Shown here: piece by piece, positions 9,429 through 16,494 of the stretch | Layout of the letters: each line of letters starts with the position of its first letter | How positions within the stretch are numbered: position 1 is the first letter of the stretch | NCBI RefSeq assembly: GCF_036178145.1 | Contig: NZ_CP108067.1 | Span: forward strand, 8,137,001-8,201,000 | Source: Streptomyces sp. NBC_00273 | GTDB taxonomy: Bacteria; Actinomycetota; Actinomycetes; Streptomycetales; Streptomycetaceae | Direction: 5' to 3' | DNA length: 64,000 bases | Translations under genes and position numbers: made by a program | Notes under the pieces: generated by a model | Database searches by the model: none | Told to the model about the DNA's origin: nothing | Seen by the model: the letters and a program-made list of their open reading frames with translations, nothing else

Positions 9429-9434
9429 TAGCCT
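9429..9434 (+). promoter_or_regulatory. -10 box TAGCCT, leaderless start candidate for the WD40 gene
   Basis: TAGCCT fits the TANNNT -10 consensus and ends seven bases before ATG 9442. No good -35 box is visible. Confidence 0.4.
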
Positions 9435-9441
9435 CGGGGGC

Positions 9442-11760
9442 ATGTCTGAGACCTCCACGGGTGCGCCCGACGACGTGAACGCCCCGCTCGACGATCCGCG
9501 GTGGACCGTGCAGTGGGCCGACGGCCCCGTACCGGACCAGCGGCGGCTGCGCCCCCTCATCGGCCACGGCGGCCCGGTGCGGGCGGTGGCCACCGCGCTC
9601 GTCGACGGCAGACCGGTCGCGGTCTCGGGCAGCCGGGACAACACCGTGCGCGTCTGGGACCTCGCGACGGGCGGGCAACTCCACGATCCGGTCACCGGCC
9701 GCACCGACCCGGTGTCCTCGATGACGGCCGAGGTGCTGTCCGTGGCCACGGCCGTCGCCGACGGCAGGCCCGTGGCCTTCAGCCTGCACGGCGACGACGC
9801 GGTCCTGGTGTGGGACCTGGCCACCGGCCGTGCGGCCGGGGAGTTCGTCAGGTTGGTGGAGAGCGCCGTCCTGGACGGGCGCCGGGTCCTCCTCACCCTC
9901 GGGGCCGACGGGACCCTGCACGTGGGGGACCTGCTCACCGGCCGCCGGGTCACCGCCTTCCCGTCGGCGGCCGGCCTCGCGACGCTGGACGGCCGCCGTG
10001 TCGTCCTCACCGTCGACGACGTCGACGTGGACCGGACGGTGCGCGTGTGGGACCTGGGCACCGGCGATCAGCTGGCCCGGTCGCTGGAGGTGGTGCGGAC
10101 CGTCGAACTCGACGGACGCGTGCTCGCCGTCACCGCCCGGGAGCCGGGCCGGGAGCCGGACCAGGAGCCGGACCAGGAGCCGGGCCGGGAGGAGCAGCGG
10201 CTGTGGGACCTGGCAACCGGCGAGCCGGTGGAGACCGCCTCGGCCGACTTTGCCCTGCCCGGCGGCGCGGACCGGCCCGGCCTGACGACCGTGACGGTCG
10301 TGCACGGACGTGCCGTCGCCGTCGGCCTCGACGGCGAGGAGCCCCGCTTCATCGGCCCCCTGGCCCTCGCCCGCCAGAACGGCGCCCTGGTAGGGGCCCG
10401 GGCCCGGGAGACCGCGGTGCTGGACGGTCGCACCGTCGCCCTCACCATCGAAGCGGACGGGACCCAGCGCATCTGGGACCTGACGGACGACCGGCAGCGC
10501 GTGCACGGCATGCGGGTGATCGGCGCCCTCGCCGCCAGCGACACGGCGCCGTCCTTCCCGCCCGGCCCGGAGCAGGACGCCGACCTCTGGCACCGGATCT
10601 CCGGCCGTGGCAACGGCCCGTCCGACAGCGGCGATCCGGTCCTGCTCACCGTGGAACAGGACGACACGGTGGTGGTGCGGGACCGCGCCACCGGAAAGCC
10701 CGTGGGCCCGCCGCTCACCGGCCACACCGGCAAGGTCTGGGACGTGGCCACCGCCGTCGTGGACGGGCGGCCCGTCGCCGTCACGGCGGGCGCCGACCAC
10801 ACGCTCCGGACCTGGGACCTCACCCACACGTACGGCGCCGGTCCGGCCCGCACCGGCCACACCGGAACGGTTTCGGCGATCACCACGGCCGTTCTCGACG
10901 GGAGCCCGGTGGTCGTCACGGCAGCCGCCGACCGCACCCTGCGCGTCTGGGACCTGGCCACCGGCCGGCAGGTCGCGGACCCCGTGACCGGCCTGGAGGG
11001 CGAGGTGACCGCCATGGTCACGTCGGTGGTGGACGGACGGCAGGTGATCGTGACCGCGGGCTCCGGCGACATCCTGCACCTGCTGGATCCGGTGGGCGGG
11101 GAACACCTCGGCGAGCCCGTCGCCACCCACCAGGGCCGGGTGTTGGCCCTGGCGGCCGCGACCCTGGCCGGCCGGCCCGTCGTGGTCACCGCCGGCGCCG
11201 ACCGCACCGCGGCGATCTGGGACCTCGCCGCCCGCCGCCCGGTCGGCGAACCGCTCAGCGGCCACACCAGTAGGGTGACCGCCGTCGCGACGGCGGAACT
11301 GGCGGGGCGGCCCGTCGCCGTCACCGGAAGCTGGGACAAGACCGTACGGCTGTGGGACCTCACCACCGGCCGGCCGATCGGGGAACCCCTGACCGGCCAC
11401 ACCGACTGGGTGACATCGGTGGCCACCACGCTGGTCGAGGGCAGGCCCGTCGCGGTCAGCAGGAGCCGGGACAAGACGGTGCGCGTGTGGGACCTGGCCA
11501 CGATGCGGGAGACCGGCGCCCCCCTGACCGGCCAGACGGATCCGAACGGGCCCGTGGTCGTCACCTTCGGGGGAGCCCGGCCGGTGGTGGCCATCGGCCA
11601 GGGCCAGGCCGTGCGGTTCTGGGACCCCGCCGCGGAGCGAGAGGCGGGGAGCGAGTACGCGCTGCCGCTCCCGGCGGGTGCGCTCGCGCCCGCGCCGGGC
11701 GGACGGCTCGTGGTCGCCTTCGGCCCGGAGCTCACGGTGCTGTGCCCGGCGGCGGGTTGA
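9442..11760 (+). CDS. WD40 repeat protein, two predicted seven-bladed propellers
   Basis: The 772-residue protein has about 14 recognisable blade endings of the type VRVWDLATG, spaced 40-60 residues apart, enough for two beta-propellers. There is no signal peptide, membrane segment, kinase or NTPase domain, so it is probably a cytosolic scaffold. The start at 9442 is preferred because a -10-like TAGCCT (9429-9434) lies 7 bases before it, the spacing of leaderless actinobacterial transcripts. An in-frame ATG at 9412 would add ten residues. A small in-frame repeat near 10139-10190 gives an EPDQEPDQEP linker. It is divergent from the lanthipeptide locus across a 256-base gap; partner and function are unknown. 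Confidence 0.9.
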   Translation: MSETSTGAPDDVNAPLDDPRWTVQWADGPVPDQRRLRPLIGHGGPVRAVATALVDGRPVAVSGSRDNTVRVWDLATGGQLHDPVTGRTDPVSSMTAEVLSVATAVADGRPVAFSLHGDDAVLVWDLATGRAAGEFVRLVESAVLDGRRVLLTLGADGTLHVGDLLTGRRVTAFPSAAGLATLDGRRVVLTVDDVDVDRTVRVWDLGTGDQLARSLEVVRTVELDGRVLAVTAREPGREPDQEPDQEPGREEQRLWDLATGEPVETASADFALPGGADRPGLTTVTVVHGRAVAVGLDGEEPRFIGPLALARQNGALVGARARETAVLDGRTVALTIEADGTQRIWDLTDDRQRVHGMRVIGALAASDTAPSFPPGPEQDADLWHRISGRGNGPSDSGDPVLLTVEQDDTVVVRDRATGKPVGPPLTGHTGKVWDVATAVVDGRPVAVTAGADHTLRTWDLTHTYGAGPARTGHTGTVSAITTAVLDGSPVVVTAAADRTLRVWDLATGRQVADPVTGLEGEVTAMVTSVVDGRQVIVTAGSGDILHLLDPVGGEHLGEPVATHQGRVLALAAATLAGRPVVVTAGADRTAAIWDLAARRPVGEPLSGHTSRVTAVATAELAGRPVAVTGSWDKTVRLWDLTTGRPIGEPLTGHTDWVTSVATTLVEGRPVAVSRSRDKTVRVWDLATMRETGAPLTGQTDPNGPVVVTFGGARPVVAIGQGQAVRFWDPAAEREAGSEYALPLPAGALAPAPGGRLVVAFGPELTVLCPAAG

Positions 11761-11904
11761 CTGAAATGGACCGTACCCCTCCGGTAGGTCGGGAAAATCT
11801 CAGGAGCAAGAGGCGGTGATCGGCCGTGCGGGCGGGAGGCGAGTGAACGGGCCCCTGTCGTACGGCGGTTCACCGATCCCCCCAGTACCGTGAGAGGCAC
11901 CACG

Positions 11905-12579
11905 ATGACCACACACCGCGTCAGGCGTTATGCGGCACGCGCGTTGACCATGGCGGTCGCGGCCTGCGCCGTCGCTGCGGCGACCACCCTTCCGGCATCC
12001 GCCGCCGACCAGCCGACCCGGCAGCAGCTCATGGCGGACTGCGCCTCGGGCGAAGGCAAGTGCACCTTCAACTCGCCCCAGCTCGGGGAGGCGTACCTGG
12101 GTGAGTTCCGCCAGGTGTCGAACTCGCTGTTCAACTGCAGTACGTCCGATGCCACCCAGTCGATGACCTGGGACGACACGGTGGGCTCCACCGACTCGTT
12201 GGGCGTCTCCGTCACGGCGGGAGGCAAGATAGCGGGCATCGTTGACCTGAGCGTAACCGCGAGTTACAGCCATAGTTGGTCGAGCAGTCACTCGGAGAGC
12301 AGCTCGCTCAACATGACGGTGAAGCCCGGCGAGGTCGGATGGATCTCGCGCGCCCAGGTGATGCAGAAGGTCTCCGGTACCTGGCAGACCCACTACGACA
12401 GCCCCAAGTGGAGCCACTACTACTGGTTCTTCCAGGACACGATCACCAGCCCGGCCAAGAACGGCACGGACGGCAAGAGCAACGCGGTGGTGGTCAAGAG
12501 CCGCAAGATGACGGCCGCGGAGAAGCGCTCCTGCGCCGCCGACGGCCACCAGGGCCAAGCGTTCGTCGCGTCCCGCTGA
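11905..12579 (+). CDS. Secreted beta-rich protein with aerolysin/ETX-MTX2-like pattern
   Basis: A signal peptide (basic MTTHRVRRYAARALT, hydrophobic Ala-rich core, cleavage near ASAAD) precedes a mature protein of about 185 residues. The middle has long alternating Ser/Thr and hydrophobic stretches (SLGVSVTAGG, VDLSVTASYSHSW, SSLNMTVKPGEVGWISRAQVM). This resembles the amphipathic stem region of aerolysin-like pore-forming proteins. The GEVGWISR motif, leading into the strand VSGTWQTHY, supports that reading. Four cysteines are likely to form disulfides. A GTG at 11890 is an alternative start five codons upstream. The family call is inference from pattern; it could be another secreted beta-sandwich. 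Two strong hairpins follow. Confidence 0.75.
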   Translation: MTTHRVRRYAARALTMAVAACAVAAATTLPASAADQPTRQQLMADCASGEGKCTFNSPQLGEAYLGEFRQVSNSLFNCSTSDATQSMTWDDTVGSTDSLGVSVTAGGKIAGIVDLSVTASYSHSWSSSHSESSSLNMTVKPGEVGWISRAQVMQKVSGTWQTHYDSPKWSHYYWFFQDTITSPAKNGTDGKSNAVVVKSRKMTAAEKRSCAADGHQGQAFVASR

Positions 12580-12585
12580 ACCCTC

Positions 12586-12656
12586 CCGGCCCCGCCACGC
12601 TTCCCGGGGCGGGGCCGGACGGCGGGGGCCGCCCTCGGTTCGGGGGCGGCCCCCGC
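12586..12656 (+). terminator. Tandem G/C-rich hairpins after the secreted protein gene
   Basis: Two hairpins are seen: 12586-12596 pairs with 12608-12618 (11 bp) and 12622-12634 pairs with 12644-12656 (13 bp). They begin seven bases after the stop codon. Confidence 0.8.
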
Positions 12657-12769
12657 GGGCATGCTGACGGGGTCGTCGGGCGTGGGGGGCCGGTCCGGTG
12701 ACACCACAGCTTCCGTCTTCGACCGGCGGGCCGGGCCGCCCCCGTCCGTCCGCGAGAGCGAGGGGCTCC

Positions 12770-13966
12770 ATGCCCGACGGGAAGACGAAGGCCGACGACG
12801 TACCCGACCCGGCCCTGGCAGCCTTCGAGCTCAGCGCCCGGCTGGTGCTCGCCGGTCGGTACGAGGAGGCCCTGACGGCGACCGACGAGGCCGCGCGGCT
12901 CTACCGGGAACGGATCACCGACCCCCGGACCGGCCCGCTCGAAACCTTGGGCGCCGCCGCCTCGCGCGCCTACGTCCTGGTGTTCCGCTGCGAGGCGCTG
13001 TCGAAGCTCGGGCGGTGGGAGGAGTGCCTGCGCACCGCCTCCGAGGCCGTGGCCCTGAGCCGCTCGCAGCAGGCAGACGCGCCCTTCGCCGCGCCGCTCG
13101 GCGCCACCCTGATGGGCCTCGCCACCGCTCTGTGGGGGCTCGGCCGCCCGCAGGAGGCCCTCGCGATGGCCCGGGAGGCCGTCGGCCTCTACCGCAGGCT
13201 CGCCCGTGTGGACGCCGCGTACCGCCCGCAGCTCGCCAACGCACTCAACCTGCTCGGCGTGGTGCTGTCCCGCCTGGGGCGGCACGCCGAGGCGCTGAAG
13301 GTCACCAAGGAGTCCGTCGTGCTGTACCGGCGGCTGACCTCGGCGGACCCGGCCGCCCACACCCTCGGGCTCGCCCAGGCGGTGAACAACCTGGCCCGTC
13401 GCAGGTCGGTGCGCAACCACAGGCGCCGGGCGCTGCGGAGCGCCCAGGAGGCGGTGACCCTCTACCGGCAGCTGGCGCGGGAGAACCCCGCGGTCCACCG
13501 GCGGGACGTCGCGATGGCGCTCGGCAACCTCGCCCGGGCCCACTCCAGCCGAGAGGCGTCGCTGGCCGCCGCGCAGGAGTCGGTCGCCATCCTGCGGGAC
13601 CTGGACCAGGGCGATCCGCGTGTCCACGGCGCGCTCTTTGCCGACGCGCTCTCCCTGCTCGCGGCGGCCCTGGCCGACCTGGGACGGCTCCGGGAGGCGG
13701 CCGAGGCCACCACGCAGGCGCTGGCGATGATGCGGGAGCAGGCCGCGATCAACCCCGTGGCCCGGCGGGGCGACCTCGCCCTGGCACTGGCGTTCCACGC
13801 CCGGGTGCGGGCCGAGGCCGGGACCGACCTCGCCGAGGGGCTGGCGGCCGCCACGGAGGCGGTCGGCCTCATGCGCGAGCTCGCGGCGGAGCTCCCGCAG
13901 ATGTACGCGTCCTCCCTGGCGGAGGTCCGCGCCCTGGAAGACCGCCTGCGGGCGCTGGCCCCCTAG
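12770..13966 (+). CDS. Tetratricopeptide repeat protein
   Basis: The 398-residue protein is built from helical repeats of the TPR type, for example LVLAGRYEEALTATDEAARLYRE, LSKLGRWEECLRTASEAVAL and LSRLGRHAEALKVTKESVVLYRR. The repeated LYRRL signature is typical of the TPR arrays seen alone or fused to NTPases in Streptomyces. No catalytic domain, signal peptide or membrane segment is visible. The ATG at 12770 is chosen because a GAGCGAGGGG purine run precedes it; a GTG at 12698 would add 24 low-complexity residues. Its TAG stop lies inside the left arm of the inverted-repeat element that follows. It probably mediates protein-protein contacts, partner unknown. Confidence 0.85.
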   Translation: MPDGKTKADDVPDPALAAFELSARLVLAGRYEEALTATDEAARLYRERITDPRTGPLETLGAAASRAYVLVFRCEALSKLGRWEECLRTASEAVALSRSQQADAPFAAPLGATLMGLATALWGLGRPQEALAMAREAVGLYRRLARVDAAYRPQLANALNLLGVVLSRLGRHAEALKVTKESVVLYRRLTSADPAAHTLGLAQAVNNLARRRSVRNHRRRALRSAQEAVTLYRQLARENPAVHRRDVAMALGNLARAHSSREASLAAAQESVAILRDLDQGDPRVHGALFADALSLLAAALADLGRLREAAEATTQALAMMREQAAINPVARRGDLALALAFHARVRAEAGTDLAEGLAAATEAVGLMRELAAELPQMYASSLAEVRALEDRLRALAP

Positions 13967-14131
13967 GCCCTGTCGTCAATGTCCCGTCGGGCCCGCGACG
14001 CCCGGCACCGCACCTGGCCGCGTTGTCGGGGCACCCGAGTACGTCCAGTACACGGGCGCCCCTCCGCCTTGCCATGCACGGCACCGGACGCCGCGGGCTC
14101 GGCCGACGCCACTTTGACGACAGGACCTAGG
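13962..14131 (+). repeat. 170-base MITE-like imperfect palindrome with 18-base terminal inverted repeats
   Basis: The ends 13962-13979 and 14114-14131 are inverted repeats of 18 bases with one mismatch, including the core CCTGTCGTCAA. The interior is also imperfectly self-complementary, centred near 14037-14056 (CGAGTACGTCC and its partner), so the whole element could fold into one long hairpin. It has no coding capacity. From memory, elements with the GGCCCTGTCGTCAA end are scattered in many Streptomyces genomes; that would need a search. It supplies the stop codon of the TPR gene. Confidence 0.7.
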
Positions 14132-14373
14132 CGCAGCCGGGCAGCCGCCCGGCCGAGGGGGCTTTTAGGTGAAGTTCATGAGGGTGTCAAGTCCCGAGTT
14201 TCCGGAACATGACCCGGATGTGGCCCCCGGGGCTTACTTGTGGTGCGGGCCTCACCGGAAACAAAACGAGGCAGACGAAAGAAAAGGAATACCTCTTCCT
14301 TCGTCGACATCACCGCAGCGTCCCGGAAATCCGGGTACGTCATACACCCCTCTTGAATCTGTAGGAGAAAGTC
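14132..14373 (+). promoter_or_regulatory. Leader region of the first glycine-rich protein gene
   Basis: This 242-base stretch has no gene. It is less G/C-rich than its surroundings, with an A-rich patch near 14261-14290 (GAAAGAAAAGGAA), as expected of a promoter and untranslated leader. A good ribosome binding site (TAGGAGAAAG) ends it. I could not assign -35/-10 boxes with confidence. Confidence 0.4.
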
Positions 14374-14976
14374 ATGAACCGCAAGATGCACACCAACAAC
14401 GTTGTCCGTCCCACCCGCCGCGGTTTCCGCGTAGCCACTCTGGTCGCTGCGGCCGCTGTGGTCACAGGAGGAGTCGTGCTCCCGGCGTCCATGGCCTCGG
14501 CCGCTCCGGTGGCCACCCACGTCGCTACGGCCCTGCCGAACGCCGGGGGCGCCGGAGGTGACGGTGGCAAGGGCGGTACCGGCGGTCTCGTCGGTGGCGC
14601 CGGTGGTGCCGGTGGCTCCGGTGGCGGCAGCGTCACGGGCACGGGTGGCAAGGGTGGCAACGGTGGTACCGGTGGGGACGGCTTCCTGCTCGGTGGCGCC
14701 GGTGGCGGTGGCGGCGGTGGCGGCGAAGGCCGCATCGGTGGCGCCGGTGGTAACGGTGGCGACGGCGGCTTCGGCGTCCTCCAGGGCGGCAACGCCGGTG
14801 GCGGCGGCGGGGGCGGCGACGGCTTCGTCAAGGGCGGCAAGGGCGGCAACGGCGGCAACGGCGGCTTCAGCTTCTTCAACGGAGGCAACGGCGGCAAGGC
14901 CGGCGACGGCGGCTTCGGTGGCCTGATCGGTGGCGAGGGTGGCGACGGCGGCGCCGGTGGCGGCAGCCTCTTCTGA
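14374..14976 (+). CDS. Secreted glycine-rich protein (GGX repeats)
   Basis: The 200-residue protein has an N-terminal signal peptide (basic start, hydrophobic VATLVAAAAVVTGGVVLPAS, cleavage near ASAAP). The rest is almost entirely glycine-rich repeats such as GGKGGNGGTGGDG and GGAGGNGGDGGFG. Periodic hydrophobic inserts (GLVGG, FLLGG, FGVLQGG, FSFFNGG, FGGLIGG) come about every 18-25 residues. There is no cysteine. The composition resembles the PGRS part of mycobacterial PE_PGRS proteins and plant-type glycine-rich wall proteins, but no PE domain is present. It is the first of three consecutive secreted Gly-rich proteins. The AGGAG ribosome binding site is well placed. A surface or extracellular matrix role is inferred, not shown. 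Confidence 0.85.
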   Translation: MNRKMHTNNVVRPTRRGFRVATLVAAAAVVTGGVVLPASMASAAPVATHVATALPNAGGAGGDGGKGGTGGLVGGAGGAGGSGGGSVTGTGGKGGNGGTGGDGFLLGGAGGGGGGGGEGRIGGAGGNGGDGGFGVLQGGNAGGGGGGGDGFVKGGKGGNGGNGGFSFFNGGNGGKAGDGGFGGLIGGEGGDGGAGGGSLF

Positions 14977-15000
14977 CCCTCACCGCAGTACCCGCTCAAC

Positions 15001-15028
15001 GGGGTGGAGGCCTCCGGGCCTCCACCCC
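15001..15028 (+). terminator. 12-bp hairpin between glycine-rich genes 1 and 2
   Basis: Arms 15001-15012 (GGGGTGGAGGCC) and 15017-15028 pair perfectly around the loop TCCG. It lies 24 bases after the stop. Confidence 0.75.
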
Positions 15029-15079
15029 CACCCCCCCCACACCCCCTCGTCGGTATGTGCCGAAACGGAGAAACCCCTC

Positions 15080-15553
15080 ATGTTCACGAAGTCCTGGCAG
15101 CGTCCGATCATCCTGGTCACGGCCTCTCTGGCCCTCGTCACCGGTACGGCGTGCGCCGCACAGGCGTCGCAGTCCCACACCCCCACGAACATCAGCGCCT
15201 CGGCCCCGGCCGACCAGCCGGAACACTGCGTCGGCTTCGGCGCCGGCGGCAAGGGCGGAGAGGGCGGCAAGGGCGGCCGGGGCGGCGAGCCCGGTCAGCC
15301 GGGTGAGCCCGGCCAGCCCGGCGGGGTCGGCTGCTTCACGTTCGAGGACCTGCCCGACAAGCCGAAGGCGGATCTGACGGTGGTCGACAAGGTGCGCATC
15401 GTGCTCATCGTGCTGGCGGCCGACGACGCGGACGAGACCACGAAGAAGATCGCTGAGAAGTACAAGATCTCGGAGAAGCAGATCGACACCTGGAAGAAGT
15501 ACTACGTCGACGGCGACTGGTTCGCCCTGATGGGAGACGACGTCCGCTCGTGA
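15080..15553 (+). CDS. Secreted protein with Gly-Pro repeat and C-terminal HTH-like domain
   Basis: The 157-residue protein has a signal peptide (residues 1-30, cleavage near AQASQ). A short collagen-like block with GKGGEGGKGG and GEPGQPGEPGQPGG lies at about residues 54-83 between two cysteines (50 and 85). The C-terminal part, about residues 97-157, is charged and helical: KVRIVLIVLAADDADETTKK, then IAEKYKISEKQIDTWKKYY. This looks like the helix-turn-helix of transposase or DUF1153-type proteins, which is unexpected in an exported protein. The start at ATG 15080 has GGAG upstream. It is the middle member of the Gly-rich trio and is followed by a strong terminator. Function unknown. Confidence 0.82.
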   Translation: MFTKSWQRPIILVTASLALVTGTACAAQASQSHTPTNISASAPADQPEHCVGFGAGGKGGEGGKGGRGGEPGQPGEPGQPGGVGCFTFEDLPDKPKADLTVVDKVRIVLIVLAADDADETTKKIAEKYKISEKQIDTWKKYYVDGDWFALMGDDVRS

Positions 15554-15558
15554 AGCCC

Positions 15559-15593
15559 CCGGCGTCCCGGCCCGCAACGGGCCGGGACGCCGG
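15559..15593 (+). terminator. 16-bp perfect hairpin terminator
   Basis: Arms 15559-15574 and 15578-15593 (CCGGCGTCCCGGCCCG and its complement) pair perfectly with a CAA loop, followed by AAAACC. Confidence 0.9.
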
Positions 15594-15716
15594 AAAACCT
15601 CGGGGAAAGAACGGCCGGACACCGATCGGGCCCATTCGACAGGAACGCGGGAAAGCGGGAAATCAGGACTCCGCAGCCGCGTCACGGAAAGCAATTTCCA
15701 GGCAAGGGAGATTCTC

Positions 15717-16280
15717 ATGCGTACGCGATCCACGAAGTTTCGGCTCGGTCTCATCATTTCGGCGACCCTGATCGGCGCGGGTGCCATGGCGCCGGTCGCC
15801 ACGGCGGCCCCGGCGCCGACCGCTCGGACGGTCACCGCGTTCGCCGACGGCGACGCACATCCGGGCGGGGGCCGGTTCGACGGCCGGGCGGTCCTCGACG
15901 GGGTCAAGGTGGACAAGGGCAGCGTCCGCGTCGGCGACCGGGTCTGTGCGGGCAGCTGCGAAGGATCGGTGAACGGCACCCAGGGCGGCAAGGGCGGCAT
16001 CTGCGCCGGTCTGTGCAACGGCAGCGCCAACGGCGGCACCGGCGTTACGGGCGTGCCGGGCGGCACCGGCGGCACCGGCGGCAAGGGCGGCATCTGCGCC
16101 GGGACGTGCAACGGCAGCGCCAACGGCGGCACCGGCGGCACCGGTGGGGTCGCACTGCCCGGCGGTGACGGCGGCAAGGGCGGCACCGGCGGAGACGGCG
16201 GCCTCTGCTTCGGCATCGGCTGCGGGACCACCGGCGGCTTCGGTGGCAACGGCGGCGCCGGCGGCAGCGACGACGACTGA
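15717..16280 (+). CDS. Secreted glycine-rich protein with paired cysteines
   Basis: The 187-residue protein has a signal peptide (basic MRTRSTKFRLG, hydrophobic core, cleavage near ATAAP). A short polar N-terminal part (residues 32-75) leads to Gly-rich repeats. Cysteines come in pairs: CAGSC (77/81), CAGLC (96/100), CAGTC (117/121) and CFGIGC (154/159), the first three each followed by a GSANGG-like block. Such regularly spaced pairs suggest disulfide-closed loops or metal binding in a wall-associated protein. It ends with an acidic SDDD. AAGGGAG gives a good ribosome binding site. Third of the secreted Gly-rich trio; no function assigned. Confidence 0.83.
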   Translation: MRTRSTKFRLGLIISATLIGAGAMAPVATAAPAPTARTVTAFADGDAHPGGGRFDGRAVLDGVKVDKGSVRVGDRVCAGSCEGSVNGTQGGKGGICAGLCNGSANGGTGVTGVPGGTGGTGGKGGICAGTCNGSANGGTGGTGGVALPGGDGGKGGTGGDGGLCFGIGCGTTGGFGGNGGAGGSDDD

Positions 16281-16297
16281 CCGCCACGGACCGCGGC

Positions 16298-16340
16298 GCG
16301 CACCGGGACCGGTTCCCTTCGGGGACCGGTCCCGGTGCGC
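16298..16340 (+). terminator. Long hairpin terminator after glycine-rich gene 3
   Basis: Arms 16298-16313 and 16325-16340 pair over 16 bases; the inner CCC/GGG pairs close it around a TTC loop. Confidence 0.88.
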
Positions 16341-16418
16341 GTCCGTGTGCGCGCGTCCGCATGCGTGTCCGTCCCGCCCGTGCCGCTCGACGGGGCAGCG
16401 TGCGGGTGGGGCGCTCGA

Positions 16419-16424
16419 TAGACT
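16419..16424 (+). promoter_or_regulatory. -10 box TAGACT ahead of the kinase leader ORF
   Basis: TAGACT ends seven bases before ATG 16432, the spacing typical of leaderless transcription in actinobacteria. Confidence 0.45.
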
Positions 16425-16431
16425 TCCAGGT

Positions 16432-16494
16432 ATGGAAGAGCGGCCTGCCGCGTCCGGCGGCGCCACCCGGTGGGATGAGGGGGGCGCCCGATGA
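16432..16494 (+). CDS. Candidate 20-residue leader ORF coupled to the kinase
   Basis: The short ORF begins at ATG 16432, seven bases after a -10-like TAGACT. It encodes 20 residues (starting MEERPAASGG) and stops in an ATGA overlap with the kinase start. Either the peptide is translated leaderless and hands ribosomes to the kinase gene, or it is a chance ORF and the GATGAGGGGGG purine run serves the kinase directly. Nothing in the peptide suggests a domain. Confidence 0.35.
   Translation: MEERPAASGGATRWDEGGAR

Noticed and set aside
14374..14976. PE_PGRS protein
   Set aside because: Gly-rich repeats are similar but there is no PE domain; a normal signal peptide precedes the repeats.
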